Shown here in pieces: positions 34,233 to 43,393 of a stretch of 64,000 bases of DNA. The stretch comes from Chloroflexi bacterium AL-N1 (lineage in GTDB: Bacteria; Chloroflexota; Chloroflexia; Chloroflexales; Roseiflexaceae), in NCBI GenBank assembly GCA_013122435.1, contig WYDT01000026.1, forward strand, positions 30,742 through 94,741, read 5' to 3'. The notes under the pieces were generated by a model. It saw only the letters and a list, made by a program, of their open reading frames with translations. It was not told where the DNA came from and did no database searches. Every line of letters begins with the position of its first letter. Within the stretch, counting starts at the first letter, position 1. Both the position numbers and the translations under genes were made by a program.

Positions 34233-35009
34233 TTAACGACCAGTAACCGGCACTTGCGAACCAGCATCGGTATCTCGCTGTTTGACTTGCTGATACGTCA
34301 CAGCAATATAGCCGACCACCAGAATAATGGCAAAAGAGAACCACTGAAGCGCATAATTCAGATGTGACCCTGGACCCAACAAATCTACAGTGGCGACACG
34401 TGCAGGCAACGCCGGATCACTGGGAGCCGGCTGCTGATCGATAACAATGGGCAGGATCGGGTAGTCGATCTGTTCCTGGATACGAGGAATCGTCACGTGA
34501 AACCATGAATCCAGACGAGGGCGGTCAGGGGTAAGCGGTAAGTCCTTTGGTCCCTGATCCCCTGGTTGAGACAAACGGGTCACACCATCAATCACCACTT
34601 CACCCTCGGGTGGGGCAAATTGCGCGCGTGCTTCACGAGATGACTCCGTGTTGGGAATCCACCCGCGATTAACAAGCACTGCTGAGTCACTCCCGGTGAT
34701 CCGCAGTGGGGTGAGCACATGCACCCCTGGTGTCGCTTGATACACACGGTTGCTCCATACAATTTCCTCATCAGTATCAAACGTACCGCGCACTTCTACA
34801 CGTTGAAATTCTGGTATGTCCTCGCCGGAGAAAGTGGCATCAATGAGTAGGGGGTCAGCAGCGAGACCTGCCACAATCTCTTCGTTCAGTGCCAGACGTT
34901 CATTTAAACGACTCACCTGCCATATGCCCAATTGAGAAATCAAAAATGCACCAATAAGCACTACAATTGTCATGATGAGACGTCGTCCGGTGAAAAACAC
35001 TTGTATCAT
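34233..35009 (-). CDS. SURF1 family cytochrome oxidase assembly protein
   Basis: A 258-residue protein with the SURF1 layout: an N-terminal membrane helix (about 12-31) followed by LGIWQVSRLNERLALNEEI, a central exterior domain with VLVNRGWIPN, and a second helix near 215-236 (NYALQWFSFAIILVVGYIAV). SURF1 helps insert heme a into cytochrome c oxidase subunit I. This matches the heme O synthase fusion gene elsewhere in the window. AGGTGG stands just before the ATG. It follows the RskA-like lipoprotein gene on the same strand. Confidence 0.92.
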   Translation of the reverse strand: MIQVFFTGRRLIMTIVVLIGAFLISQLGIWQVSRLNERLALNEEIVAGLAADPLLIDATFSGEDIPEFQRVEVRGTFDTDEEIVWSNRVYQATPGVHVLTPLRITGSDSAVLVNRGWIPNTESSREARAQFAPPEGEVVIDGVTRLSQPGDQGPKDLPLTPDRPRLDSWFHVTIPRIQEQIDYPILPIVIDQQPAPSDPALPARVATVDLLGPGSHLNYALQWFSFAIILVVGYIAVTYQQVKQRDTDAGSQVPVTGR

Positions 35010-35159
35010 AAACCACCTGTGCAGTTCGAGATATTTTTCACGAATAACGTATGGTAGTGTACCACGAAACGTATAGGATCGAAAACTTCTGTGAAGTCAG
35101 TTTACCAGACCTGGCCGATCTTGCCACACCAACAACCTCAGTGTGTTGCCGCCAACGCA

Positions 35160-35795
35160 TTAGAACGGATCACTGCCGATACTGTGCTCTGGGGCTGGAG
35201 CTGGCGAGTCATCTGGTTCTGGCTCCACCGTGAGAATGATCTGATCATAATTATTCAAATCCTGCGCTAATGTTTGCTCTAACCAACCGATTCCATCGGC
35301 ATCTGTGTTGAAGCGCCCGCCAGGATCAGCAGCAGGGAGCATCCAGACTTCATATATCTTCCCCTCCACTGGTGGCAACCCCTCCACCTCAACGATGATT
35401 GTGTTGGTATCCGGTAACAAAGTGAGCGTTCCTGTGGCGTCCTGCGGGCCAAAGTTCGAGAGATCGGCCAGATAGCGTAGCGGCACAATCTGTGCATTCG
35501 GTGGTAACTCTGCTTCGTCTGACTCTGCGGTTGCTTCACCCGCGCTATTTTCGTCTGTTGGGGCCGGAAGCTCTATATCTGTGGTTTCGGTCGATGGCAT
35601 ATCGGTAGGAACTTCTGCCGCAACTGCCGTAGGTTCTGCTTCAGGCTGTTCGGTTGATTGCGTTTCGGTGCTTATAGTAGTTGGCACATCCGCAACATCC
35701 GGTTGCTCTGCGGTTGAACCGGTGGGGGCTGTTGCACCACATGTTGACAGTGATAGGGCGAACAATACGATAAAACCAGCTTTGTACATTGGCAT
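35160..35795 (-). CDS. Lipoprotein with RskA-like (anti-sigma-K) domain
   Basis: A 211-residue lipoprotein. The signal segment ends in the lipobox LSTC, then an acidic Thr/Glu/Pro linker (about 20-95), then a beta domain (about 100-200) with TGTLTLLPDTNTIIVEVEGLPPVEGKIYEVWML and IILTVEPEPDDSPAP. The last two resemble the exterior domain of RskA anti-sigma factors (G-x-YEVW, T-x-EP). There is no cytoplasmic anti-sigma part, so only the outer domain is present. ATG 35795 is chosen because GAGGA lies just before it and it opens the signal peptide; a GTG at 35819 is upstream of that site. Function unknown. Confidence 0.82.
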   Translation of the reverse strand: MPMYKAGFIVLFALSLSTCGATAPTGSTAEQPDVADVPTTISTETQSTEQPEAEPTAVAAEVPTDMPSTETTDIELPAPTDENSAGEATAESDEAELPPNAQIVPLRYLADLSNFGPQDATGTLTLLPDTNTIIVEVEGLPPVEGKIYEVWMLPAADPGGRFNTDADGIGWLEQTLAQDLNNYDQIILTVEPEPDDSPAPAPEHSIGSDPF

Positions 35796-36054
35796 ATAGT
35801 CCTCTTCCTGTGAAACCATCGATTATGCAGGTATAAGGTTGAATCTCTATACGGGAAAGGAAAGATTTGACCAGCAATTTCTCACAGTACACCTGCACTG
35901 ATATCCCCATGATGCGTATTGTAGAACAGTAACATAGTCAATGAGGGATGTCGATACTGTAATCAGGGAAAGCTAATTTCTAGTTGTTTCTCGTATCAGG
36001 ATGGAGTAGAATGGCAACGGTACTATTCTTGCATATTGATTGTAGGAGAACTAT

Positions 36055-36216
36055 ATGCGTAGTTGGTTATGGATCATTGTTGGTATCAGTCTGGTTATCT
36101 GGGTTGTCAGTTTACAACGCCGTTTACGTGCCGCACAAATGCGTGGTGATATGTACCGTAATATCTCAGCTCGGCTAGATCGACGTATTGCTGAAATAAC
36201 GGAGCAGGAGCGCTAA
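36055..36216 (+). CDS. 53-residue single-pass membrane protein upstream of ppx
   Basis: ATG 36055, with TAGGAG at 36042-36047, opens a 53-codon frame ending TAA 36214-36216. Residues 4-19 form one hydrophobic helix (WLWIIVGISLVIWVV), and the remainder is basic and helical with many Arg residues (LQRRLRAAQ, RLDRRIAEI). It ends three bases before the Ppx/GppA start, and its last codons contain the GGAG that serves that gene, so the two are probably translated together. No family was recognised. Confidence 0.65.
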   Translation: MRSWLWIIVGISLVIWVVSLQRRLRAAQMRGDMYRNISARLDRRIAEITEQER

Positions 36217-36219
36217 TCG

Positions 36220-37722
36220 ATGGAAGAACGCATCGGCGTGATTGACCTTGGTTCCAATACCACACGCCTGATTGTTATGGGGTATCGACCACACCATTCG
36301 TTTCGTCTTCTTGATGAAGTTCGTGAAAGGGTTCGTCTGGCTGAGGGCATTGGAGAGGATAAAGCACTACAACCGGCACCAATGCAGCGTGGTATTGAAG
36401 CCATGAAACTCTTTCGTAGTTTTTGTGATGCTACGGGTGTCAAGCATATTGTCCCAGTGGCAACGAGTGCTGTCCGAGAGGCATCTAATCAAAGCGAATT
36501 TCTCCTCCAGGTAAAAAAAGAAGCAGGGCTCGAAATGCGGGTGCTGTCGGCTGAAGAGGAAGCCTATTACGGGTATCTTGGTACAGCCAATGGTCTCACG
36601 TTAAGTGATGCGTTCCTCATCGATATTGGTGGTGGGAGCACACAGGTGACCATGATCCGTGGTCGCGGCTTTGTACGCGCCTTCAGTCAACCAATCGGTG
36701 CGCTACGTGCTACGGATCGTTATGTTCACTCAGATCCCATCTCTAAAAAAGATTTCAAGGTACTTGAGCAGGCTGTTGCAGAGACCTTTACCGATCTTGA
36801 CTGGCTTGGTAGTAACAATGGCACAATTATGGTTGGTATTGGTGGCACCATTCGTACACTGGCCGAGATGGATCGTAAGGCACACAATTATCCTTTTGAA
36901 CGTGTCCACGGCTATATATTGCGACGTGAACGCCTGGAATTAATCGTTGAGCAACTGCGAGGACTCACGCTGCGCGAACGTGAACACCTCCCCGGTCTTG
37001 GACGTGATCGAGCAGACATTATATTGTCCGGGGCGGTCATTCTGCTCCAATTGATGAGACAGAGTAATTTTGAATCGATAACTGTCAGTGGGCAGGGAAT
37101 CCGTGAAGGGTTATTTTACGAACATTTTCTTGAAGGTGAAACACCACCCCTCTTCCCTGAAATCCGCAAATTCAGCACTCAAAATCTAGCACGCCTCTAC
37201 GATTATGAGCCTATTCATGTGGCGAAGGTCCGTGATCTCTCACTCTCGCTCTTTGATCAACTCCGTGAACTCCATGGGTACGGTGAATGGGAACGGGAAC
37301 TTCTCACACATGCGGCCATTTTGCATGATATTGGGGTGGCCGTTGGCTACTATGATCATCACAAACACGGCGCTTATCTCGTGCTCAACTCATCACTCCA
37401 TGGGTTTACTCACCGTGAAATCATTATTTTAGCAACACTTGTACGTTACCATCGCAAGGGTGATGTCAAAATAGATGAATATCAGGATGTACTGGTATCA
37501 GATGATGAAGAGCGTATTGCCCGTCTTGCAGCACTGCTCCGTCTGGCCGAACATCTCGAACGACGGAAGAGCCAAGTCATTCAGCGATTAGATGTTGAGA
37601 TTGGTGATTCGGTTCGTGTCCTTACACAGCGCTCCGAGGACGCCACCGTTGAAATCTGGGATGCCAATCGACGTGCTGGGTTCTTTAAGAAAGCCTATGG
37701 GAAAGATATCGAAGTGGTCTAG
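36220..37722 (+). CDS. ppx: Exopolyphosphatase / guanosine pentaphosphate phosphohydrolase (Ppx/GppA)
   Basis: A 500-residue protein. Residues 1-300 form the ASKHA-fold Ppx/GppA domain: IDLGSNTTRL, VATSAVREASN, EEAYYGYLG, and the phosphate loop IDIGGGSTQV. Residues 310-490 form an HD domain with AAILHDIG and YDHHKHGAYL. It cleaves terminal phosphate from polyphosphate and probably pppGpp, linking phosphate storage to the stringent response. It starts three bases after a tiny membrane protein gene and meets the dipeptidase gene end to end with six bases between them. Confidence 0.93.
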   Translation: MEERIGVIDLGSNTTRLIVMGYRPHHSFRLLDEVRERVRLAEGIGEDKALQPAPMQRGIEAMKLFRSFCDATGVKHIVPVATSAVREASNQSEFLLQVKKEAGLEMRVLSAEEEAYYGYLGTANGLTLSDAFLIDIGGGSTQVTMIRGRGFVRAFSQPIGALRATDRYVHSDPISKKDFKVLEQAVAETFTDLDWLGSNNGTIMVGIGGTIRTLAEMDRKAHNYPFERVHGYILRRERLELIVEQLRGLTLREREHLPGLGRDRADIILSGAVILLQLMRQSNFESITVSGQGIREGLFYEHFLEGETPPLFPEIRKFSTQNLARLYDYEPIHVAKVRDLSLSLFDQLRELHGYGEWERELLTHAAILHDIGVAVGYYDHHKHGAYLVLNSSLHGFTHREIIILATLVRYHRKGDVKIDEYQDVLVSDDEERIARLAALLRLAEHLERRKSQVIQRLDVEIGDSVRVLTQRSEDATVEIWDANRRAGFFKKAYGKDIEVV

Positions 37723-37728
37723 TTCTGG

Positions 37729-38799
37729 TTACCACGTTTGACGTAATACGCGCACCCAGTTTTCATAGGCCAATTTGCGTAGAGCGGCATCATCATAACC
37801 TCGTTCACGCAAAACGGCTAACAGACGCGGAAGACCAGTGACATCACCAAGTTCCTGGGGCATGGTGGCACCATCAAAATCTGAACCAAACCCAACGCGA
37901 TCGACACCAAGCCGCTCGACCAAATAATCGACATGATCGGCAACAACACTGAGCGTCACATCAGCACCATGGTCATCATTCGCACTGAGAAACCCCACGT
38001 GAAAATTCACACCAACCATTCCATCCGAGTCTCTGATAGCATCAAGTTGGACATCGGTGAGATTACGTGTGGAAGGGCTTATCGCATGTGCATTTGAGTG
38101 GGTGGCCACCAATGGTGCTGTGCTCAGTTCAGCCACATCCCAAAAGCCCTGTTCATTCAAATGCGAAAGATCAATCATAATGCCTAGTTGATTGCAGGCA
38201 CGCACCAGAGCACGCCCAGCATCACTGAGACCAGGACCTATGTTCGGTGAATGACCGAATTTGAAAGGAACACCACACGCAAACGCGTTAGGACGACTCC
38301 AGACAAGACCCAACGAACGTAGCCCTGCCTGATAAAACACCTCCAGCGCATCAAGCTTGGTATCGATTGCTTCGGCGCCTTCAAAGTGCAAAATAGCAGC
38401 CATCACACCGTCGTACAGACAGGTTGTCAGATCATCAGCGGTACGCACCACTTTTACTTGTCCGGCGGACTCTGCTTCAATGCGAAACAGGCTTGCGACC
38501 ATCGCCATTGTTACTGTCTGAGCATAGGGGAGCTCTATTCGCGGAGCAATACGTATGTTCTCACCACCAGGTGTTGTAACAATTTCTGCCCCTTCCATAT
38601 CTCGTATAAGCCCTTCATTGGGAACAAAAACCGCAAAAAAGCCGCCACCCAAACCACCTTCGCGTGCTCTTGGCAGGTCAATATGCCCAACACTACTATG
38701 CTCGAAAAACGAACGTCCTTCACCACGTGCAGGACTGTACAAATTAAGCAATGTGTCATTGTGGCCATCAAAGATCGGGGGTATGGTCAGAACCGTCAT
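37729..38799 (-). CDS. Membrane (renal-type) dipeptidase, peptidase family M19
   Basis: A 356-residue zinc dipeptidase of the M19 amidohydrolase fold. Metal-site motifs are seen: H13-x-D15 (GHNDTLLN), Glu in LHFEGAEAI (about residue 140), His in IDLSHLNEQGFWDV (about 212), the SNAHAISPSTRNLTD segment with His, and GFGSDFDG (Asp) near the C-terminus. It cleaves dipeptides, including those with C-terminal D-residues. No signal peptide is seen, so it is probably cytoplasmic in spite of its family name. GGAAGG precedes the ATG. Confidence 0.92.
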   Translation of the reverse strand: MTVLTIPPIFDGHNDTLLNLYSPARGEGRSFFEHSSVGHIDLPRAREGGLGGGFFAVFVPNEGLIRDMEGAEIVTTPGGENIRIAPRIELPYAQTVTMAMVASLFRIEAESAGQVKVVRTADDLTTCLYDGVMAAILHFEGAEAIDTKLDALEVFYQAGLRSLGLVWSRPNAFACGVPFKFGHSPNIGPGLSDAGRALVRACNQLGIMIDLSHLNEQGFWDVAELSTAPLVATHSNAHAISPSTRNLTDVQLDAIRDSDGMVGVNFHVGFLSANDDHGADVTLSVVADHVDYLVERLGVDRVGFGSDFDGATMPQELGDVTGLPRLLAVLRERGYDDAALRKLAYENWVRVLRQTW

Positions 38800-39004
38800 G
38801 TTGGAACCTTCCCTATCTACAAAAAGATTACATCGTTATTAGAATGTGCAGAGCCATAATTGAGCATCATGAATCTATATCATGGATTGGGCAGTTGTGC
38901 AACTCTGATAGATTGATCAAACACAACTGCTTGGTGTGGTTTAGCCAGCCTGCTTAACGACTTGCGTATTATTGGTAGACAGCGTTATGAGGAAAACAAG
39001 CACA

Positions 39005-41428
39005 TCACGACTCGTCTGAATCACTGAGCAACACTTCGCGTGAACGGCCACTTTCGGCAGGGCCAACCACACCTTGTTGTTCTAAAAGATCGATGAGTTG
39101 TGCAGCCTTGCTATAGCCAATACGTAAACGACGTTGTAGTAGAGACGCAGATGCACGCTGATGCTGTTTGATCAGTTTGATCGCTTCTGGCAGAAGTGTG
39201 TCCTGTTCTTCCGCTTCGAGAAATTCCCCAGGGCCTTTGATAGTTGCCTGTGGCGGTGTGGCACGTTGTTTCCCCTGCTTCCCATCGGTCCCTGATGTTG
39301 CGGGTGGTTGAGCCGTACGCCAGAATGATACGACCCGTTCAACCTCCTCGTCTGAGGCATAGGTTCCTTGAATACGGACGGGCTTTGCGGCATCGGTAGC
39401 AAGATAGAGCATATCGCCACGCCCAAGCAATTGTTCCGCGCCATTCATATCGAGAATGACCCGCGAGTCAATCTGCGATGTGACGGCAAATGCAATCCGT
39501 GAAGGGAAGTTGGCTTTGATTAATCCTGTAACCACATCAACTGAGGGGCGTTGTGTCGCAATGATGAGGTGAATTCCCGTTGCACGAGCCATCTGTGCCA
39601 GGCGGCAGAGCAACGTCTCGACTTCATCGGGCGCCATCATCATCAAGTCTGCCAACTCATCGATGATAATCACAATATAGGGCATTGGCTCAAGGTCTGC
39701 CCGCTGACGCGACGCCTGTTTATAGCTATCGATATTACGAAAACCATATTTCGCAAATACTTTGTAGCGGCGCTCCATTTCAGCCGTAGCCCAACGCAGC
39801 GTCGGAACCACACGCTCTAATTCTGTCACTACCGGAGAAAGAAGATGCGGTATCTGATTGTAAACAATCAATTCAACCATTTTCGGATCGACCATGATAA
39901 ATTTGAGTTCATCAGGTGTGTGGCGCAAGAGCAACGCACAAATAAAGACATTGACGGCCACCGACTTACCACTGCCAGTGCTCCCAGCAACCAACAAATG
40001 CGGCATGCGCTCCATCCCTGCGACAACTGCTTGCCCCGAAACATCTTTACCAAGGGGGAATTTGAGCTTGGCCTTCGCTTTCTCAAACTCATCACTCTCC
40101 ACAACTTCACGCATGCTGACGACAGAGACAGCAGAGTTGGGAATCTCAAGACCGATCACCGACTTGCCTGGGATCGGTGCCTCAATCCGAATCGAAGGGG
40201 CTGCCAGCGCCAGTGCCAAATCTTTTTCCAGGGTTGTAATTTTACTAACCTTGACCCCCACGGCTGGTTGCACTTCAAACTGCGTGACTGCCGGACCAGT
40301 ATTGACACCGGTCACACTCACCTCTACTTTGAAACTCTCAAGCGTCTCTTCGATCAGACGGGCTTTGTGCCGCCTTTCCTCATCGCTGATAACACCTTCA
40401 ACATACGTGTCAAACATATCGACAGGAGGAAGTGGCCACGCACGATGCACGGCAGAAACCTCAAAGCCTTCCAAAGGTTGCTGGACCGTCTCAACAGGAA
40501 CCTCGTTTGATACAGGTTCTGCTGGTGTGGTAATCGGCGTACTTAACAACTCATCAAGTACCTCTTCCGGTTGTGACTTGGTCGCTTTGCGTTCTCTGCG
40601 GGTCTTACCCTGTTTACTATCAGCAGAGGTATCACTACTCTGTACAACTTTCTCAGGGCGTTTGAACAGGCTTGCGCGGGTTGGTCGCTCAGCAATTGGT
40701 GTGAGTTCGATATCATCGGGTGCACCAGGTGGTGGCACATAGGTTGGCATTGGTGGCTCCGTTGCTGGTTGTGCCGCTAATGTTGCACGTTCGCGTGCAC
40801 TGCGATTTGGTGCAGCGCTCCAAACAGTAACCCAAAAACGTGCAAAACTATCCCGCATACCCCTAAGCAGTTCACGTAGGGTGATATTAAATGTCAAAAG
40901 AATGCCAGCGAGACCTAATGCCAAAAACACTACAAACGATGCCGGGCGACCAATCGCACCAGCGGTCACATCAAGCAGCGTGAAACCGATAATTCCTCCG
41001 CCTTCACCCACTTTATCATTCAGCGACTCACGCACTGGTTCAAGGGTATATTCCAGCAGAACAAGCAATGACATCAACACAAAACCTGTTCCCATAACCA
41101 TTGCACCAGTCAAGCGAATATCCTCACGCTGTTCTTGCCAGAGAATCGCAACACCCAGCAACCCCAGCGAGAGAGGCACCAAAAGTGATCCCCAACCAAG
41201 GAGTTGCTGGGTCAACATCACCCAGCGCTGACCAATGGCCCCTGCCGCACCAGTGAAGTAGAACACAATAGTAACAATTGCGATGGTGATAAGTGCAATA
41301 GCAAAAAGCTCACGCTGGTGTTCTGGCCGCAACAATGGTTCAAGCGCAGGTTGCTTTTGGCGCGTACGGGTTTGCGGTTTACGTGTGCGTGTTGTCGTTG
41401 TTTTACGGCTGGTGGAGCGTTTAGCCAT
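39005..41428 (-). CDS. ftsK: FtsK/SpoIIIE DNA translocase
   Basis: An 807-residue motor. Four predicted membrane helices lie in residues 45-200, followed by a variable Pro/charged linker (200-330), the alpha/beta RecA-like motor (about 330-710) with Walker A GSTGSGKSV and Walker B YIVIIIDELADLMMM, and the gamma winged-helix domain at the C-terminus (about 735-800, IGYSKAAQLIDLLEQQGVV) that reads KOPS/SRS sites. It pumps chromosome ends across the septum and coordinates dimer resolution. ATG 41428 is chosen because GGAAGG lies six bases before it; a start at 41443 would put that site inside the gene. Confidence 0.94.
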   Translation of the reverse strand: MAKRSTSRKTTTTRTRKPQTRTRQKQPALEPLLRPEHQRELFAIALITIAIVTIVFYFTGAAGAIGQRWVMLTQQLLGWGSLLVPLSLGLLGVAILWQEQREDIRLTGAMVMGTGFVLMSLLVLLEYTLEPVRESLNDKVGEGGGIIGFTLLDVTAGAIGRPASFVVFLALGLAGILLTFNITLRELLRGMRDSFARFWVTVWSAAPNRSARERATLAAQPATEPPMPTYVPPPGAPDDIELTPIAERPTRASLFKRPEKVVQSSDTSADSKQGKTRRERKATKSQPEEVLDELLSTPITTPAEPVSNEVPVETVQQPLEGFEVSAVHRAWPLPPVDMFDTYVEGVISDEERRHKARLIEETLESFKVEVSVTGVNTGPAVTQFEVQPAVGVKVSKITTLEKDLALALAAPSIRIEAPIPGKSVIGLEIPNSAVSVVSMREVVESDEFEKAKAKLKFPLGKDVSGQAVVAGMERMPHLLVAGSTGSGKSVAVNVFICALLLRHTPDELKFIMVDPKMVELIVYNQIPHLLSPVVTELERVVPTLRWATAEMERRYKVFAKYGFRNIDSYKQASRQRADLEPMPYIVIIIDELADLMMMAPDEVETLLCRLAQMARATGIHLIIATQRPSVDVVTGLIKANFPSRIAFAVTSQIDSRVILDMNGAEQLLGRGDMLYLATDAAKPVRIQGTYASDEEVERVVSFWRTAQPPATSGTDGKQGKQRATPPQATIKGPGEFLEAEEQDTLLPEAIKLIKQHQRASASLLQRRLRIGYSKAAQLIDLLEQQGVVGPAESGRSREVLLSDSDES

Positions 41429-41620
41429 GAACTGCCTTCCCATGTCGAGTATCGCACTATGCTATGCAACCCATACAGGTCATCATACGCAAACATCCCC
41501 CAGAAGCCCTTCAGTTTCAGATTATAGCACATCTGCGCGAATTGCGATGGAGCCTTTTTAGATGACGAAAATCTTATCTAATTGTGAACAGCAAACCTAT
41601 TATTCGACAGATAAATCACG

Positions 41621-41626
41621 TATAAT
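41621..41626 (+). promoter_or_regulatory. -10 element upstream of TIM-barrel gene
   Basis: A perfect TATAAT lies 50 bases before the GTG start. The -35 is poor (TATTAT at 17 bases), so only the -10 is supported. Confidence 0.35.
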
Positions 41627-41675
41627 GCGCCGATAAGAGCAGGTAATTGGCACACAGACCCATCGGGGAGGATAC

Positions 41676-42695
41676 GTGGAAACAGGTATCTCGTATTTTG
41701 GGAATCGTATACTGAATCATCTCGCAACTGATCTCGAAGATATAAGCACACACGGCTGCACATTTGTCGTCCATTCACTTAGTGAAGAAGACATGCAAAT
41801 CTACGGCGCAACTATGCGTGATATTGTTCATACGACACAGGCATCAGGACTGCAGGCCTGGCTTGAGCCATTGGGTGTAGGCGGGGTTTTTAGTGGAGAG
41901 GCTTTCTCGCTCTATGCCGCACGTTTCCCCAACCACCAACAGGTTTTTTCTACAGGTGCGCGGGTACCTGCTATCTGTCCCAACTGGCCAGACTTCCGCG
42001 ACTTTATGCGTATGTGGGTTGATGCAGCATTGGAAACTGGTACGAATGTATTACTCTGGAATGTGCCACGATTTGCGACACCCCGCCAATTTCCCTGGTA
42101 TCGTGGTCCGAGCAATGCCTGGGCTTGTCGATGCGCTGCGTGTCAGTATTTGTATCGTCAACGCTTTGGTGAAGAGATACCAACCGTGTACGATTCCAGT
42201 GTGCGCCTGTTTCGTCAAGAGCAGATGCTGGAGTTTCTCGCAGAGGTAACCGGGTATGCCGCTTCACAAGGTGCCACCAATGCCCTTTGTCTGTTGCCAT
42301 TTGAAGAGCATCGTGGCGATGTACCCTGGCGTGCGGCTGCATCACTACCGGGTGTCCATATTTTTGGAACATATCCTGCCTGGCTGAATACCAATATGAC
42401 CCCTGAAGAATGCTTTGGCCAAAAGACTGCACGCGTCGTAGAGTTGTGTCGTTTCCTTGGCAAACAATCACTCATTTGGGTGCAGGGCTTTGCAATACCC
42501 ACCGGACGCGAAAAAGAGGTTGCGACAGCCATCGAAATCATCGCAGCAAATCGCATCGACAACGTTGTTGTGAAAGGCTACGATGGCTACAAACATGTGT
42601 CATCGATTGCATCAGAACGACCTGATGTGGTATGGGACACCGTGGGGCGTGTCTATCGTCAAGCACGACGGGGCAGTCTCAGCAAAACACGCTAG
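41676..42695 (+). CDS. Putative TIM-barrel glycosidase-like protein
   Basis: A 339-residue cytoplasmic protein without signal peptide. The layout looks like a TIM barrel: alternating hydrophobic strands (GCTFVVHS, GLQAWLEPLG, TNVLLWNVP, ATNALCLLPF, SLIWVQGF, NVVVKGYDGY) and helices. The ACRCAACQYLYRQRFGEEIP segment (about residues 148-167) recalls the Cys-containing loop of GH42- and GH29-like barrels, where it often binds metal. The Asp/Glu catalytic pair cannot be fixed by eye. GTG at 41676 has GGGAGGA upstream. It is divergent from ftsK, and its substrate is unknown. Confidence 0.65.
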   Translation: METGISYFGNRILNHLATDLEDISTHGCTFVVHSLSEEDMQIYGATMRDIVHTTQASGLQAWLEPLGVGGVFSGEAFSLYAARFPNHQQVFSTGARVPAICPNWPDFRDFMRMWVDAALETGTNVLLWNVPRFATPRQFPWYRGPSNAWACRCAACQYLYRQRFGEEIPTVYDSSVRLFRQEQMLEFLAEVTGYAASQGATNALCLLPFEEHRGDVPWRAAASLPGVHIFGTYPAWLNTNMTPEECFGQKTARVVELCRFLGKQSLIWVQGFAIPTGREKEVATAIEIIAANRIDNVVVKGYDGYKHVSSIASERPDVVWDTVGRVYRQARRGSLSKTR

Positions 42696-42731
42696 CGTTA
42701 CCATCAGAGCAAACAAGAGACCCGAGAACAC

Positions 42732-43370
42732 ATGACAAACAAGCATGAACGTCAAGAACTATTCGACGAATGGGCCAAACGCTATGATCAGGCCGTGCAA
42801 AACACTGTCACCTTTCCTTTTGATGGCTATGAAAATGTTCTGGAGCGCATAACACAGCTTGCTAATCCTGCCCCTCCATGCACATTCTGGATGTTGGTAC
42901 AGGCACAGGCACTGTTGCAGCTTCTTTTGTTGAGCGTGGTTGTTACGTTCTGGGAATGGATTTTTTCTGCCGAAATGTTGGCACAGGCCCGTGAGAAAGT
43001 GTCCCAGGCTCAATTCATACAGGTCAATTTGCTGGGGGAATGGCCAGCAGCCCTGGAACAACTGTTTGATTATATGGTCTCAACATATGTATGGCACGAG
43101 TTCGATTTCCCAACCAAAATATAACTGATTCAGCGGTTTGCATCACAACATTTGAAGCCAGGCGGGGCTATCATCATCGGTGATATTGCTTTCCCCAATA
43201 TTGTGGCACGTGAACAAGCACACCAGCAATGGCAAAATCAGTGGGACGAAGACGAATCTTATTGGGCAGCGGAGGAAGCAATGTCAGCATGTGCAGATAT
43301 CGGACTATCGGTGCGGTATGAACAAATCTCACGTTGTGGCGGAGTATGCTGCGTCCGGTTGAAATCGTAG
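42732..43370 (+). pseudogene. Decayed class I SAM methyltransferase
   Basis: Reading the three parts together gives a YrrT-like methyltransferase: LFDEWAKRYDQAV in frame with 42732, then SAM motif ILDVGTGTGTV only in a second frame (42878-42960), then SAEMLAQAREKV back in the first frame. A base seems lost in the C-rich stretch 42868-42877, and a T gained in the six-T run 42961-42966, which restores the frame after about 28 codons. A TAA at 43122-43124 then cuts the protein before LIQRFASQHLKPGGAIIIGD, which continues in frame to 43370. With motif I destroyed and a stop present, it should be inactive. Confidence 0.85.
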
Positions 43371-43393
43371 CCCCATATGTCCTGATGAGACTT

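Noticed and set aside
39894..40742. Long plus-strand frame opposite ftsK
   Set aside because: A Ser/Thr-rich shadow of the ftsK coding strand without recognisable domain.
42732..43370. Two separate small genes (42732-43124 and 43152-43370)
   Set aside because: Both parts and a third frame between them form one methyltransferase, and the second part has no start with a ribosome site.
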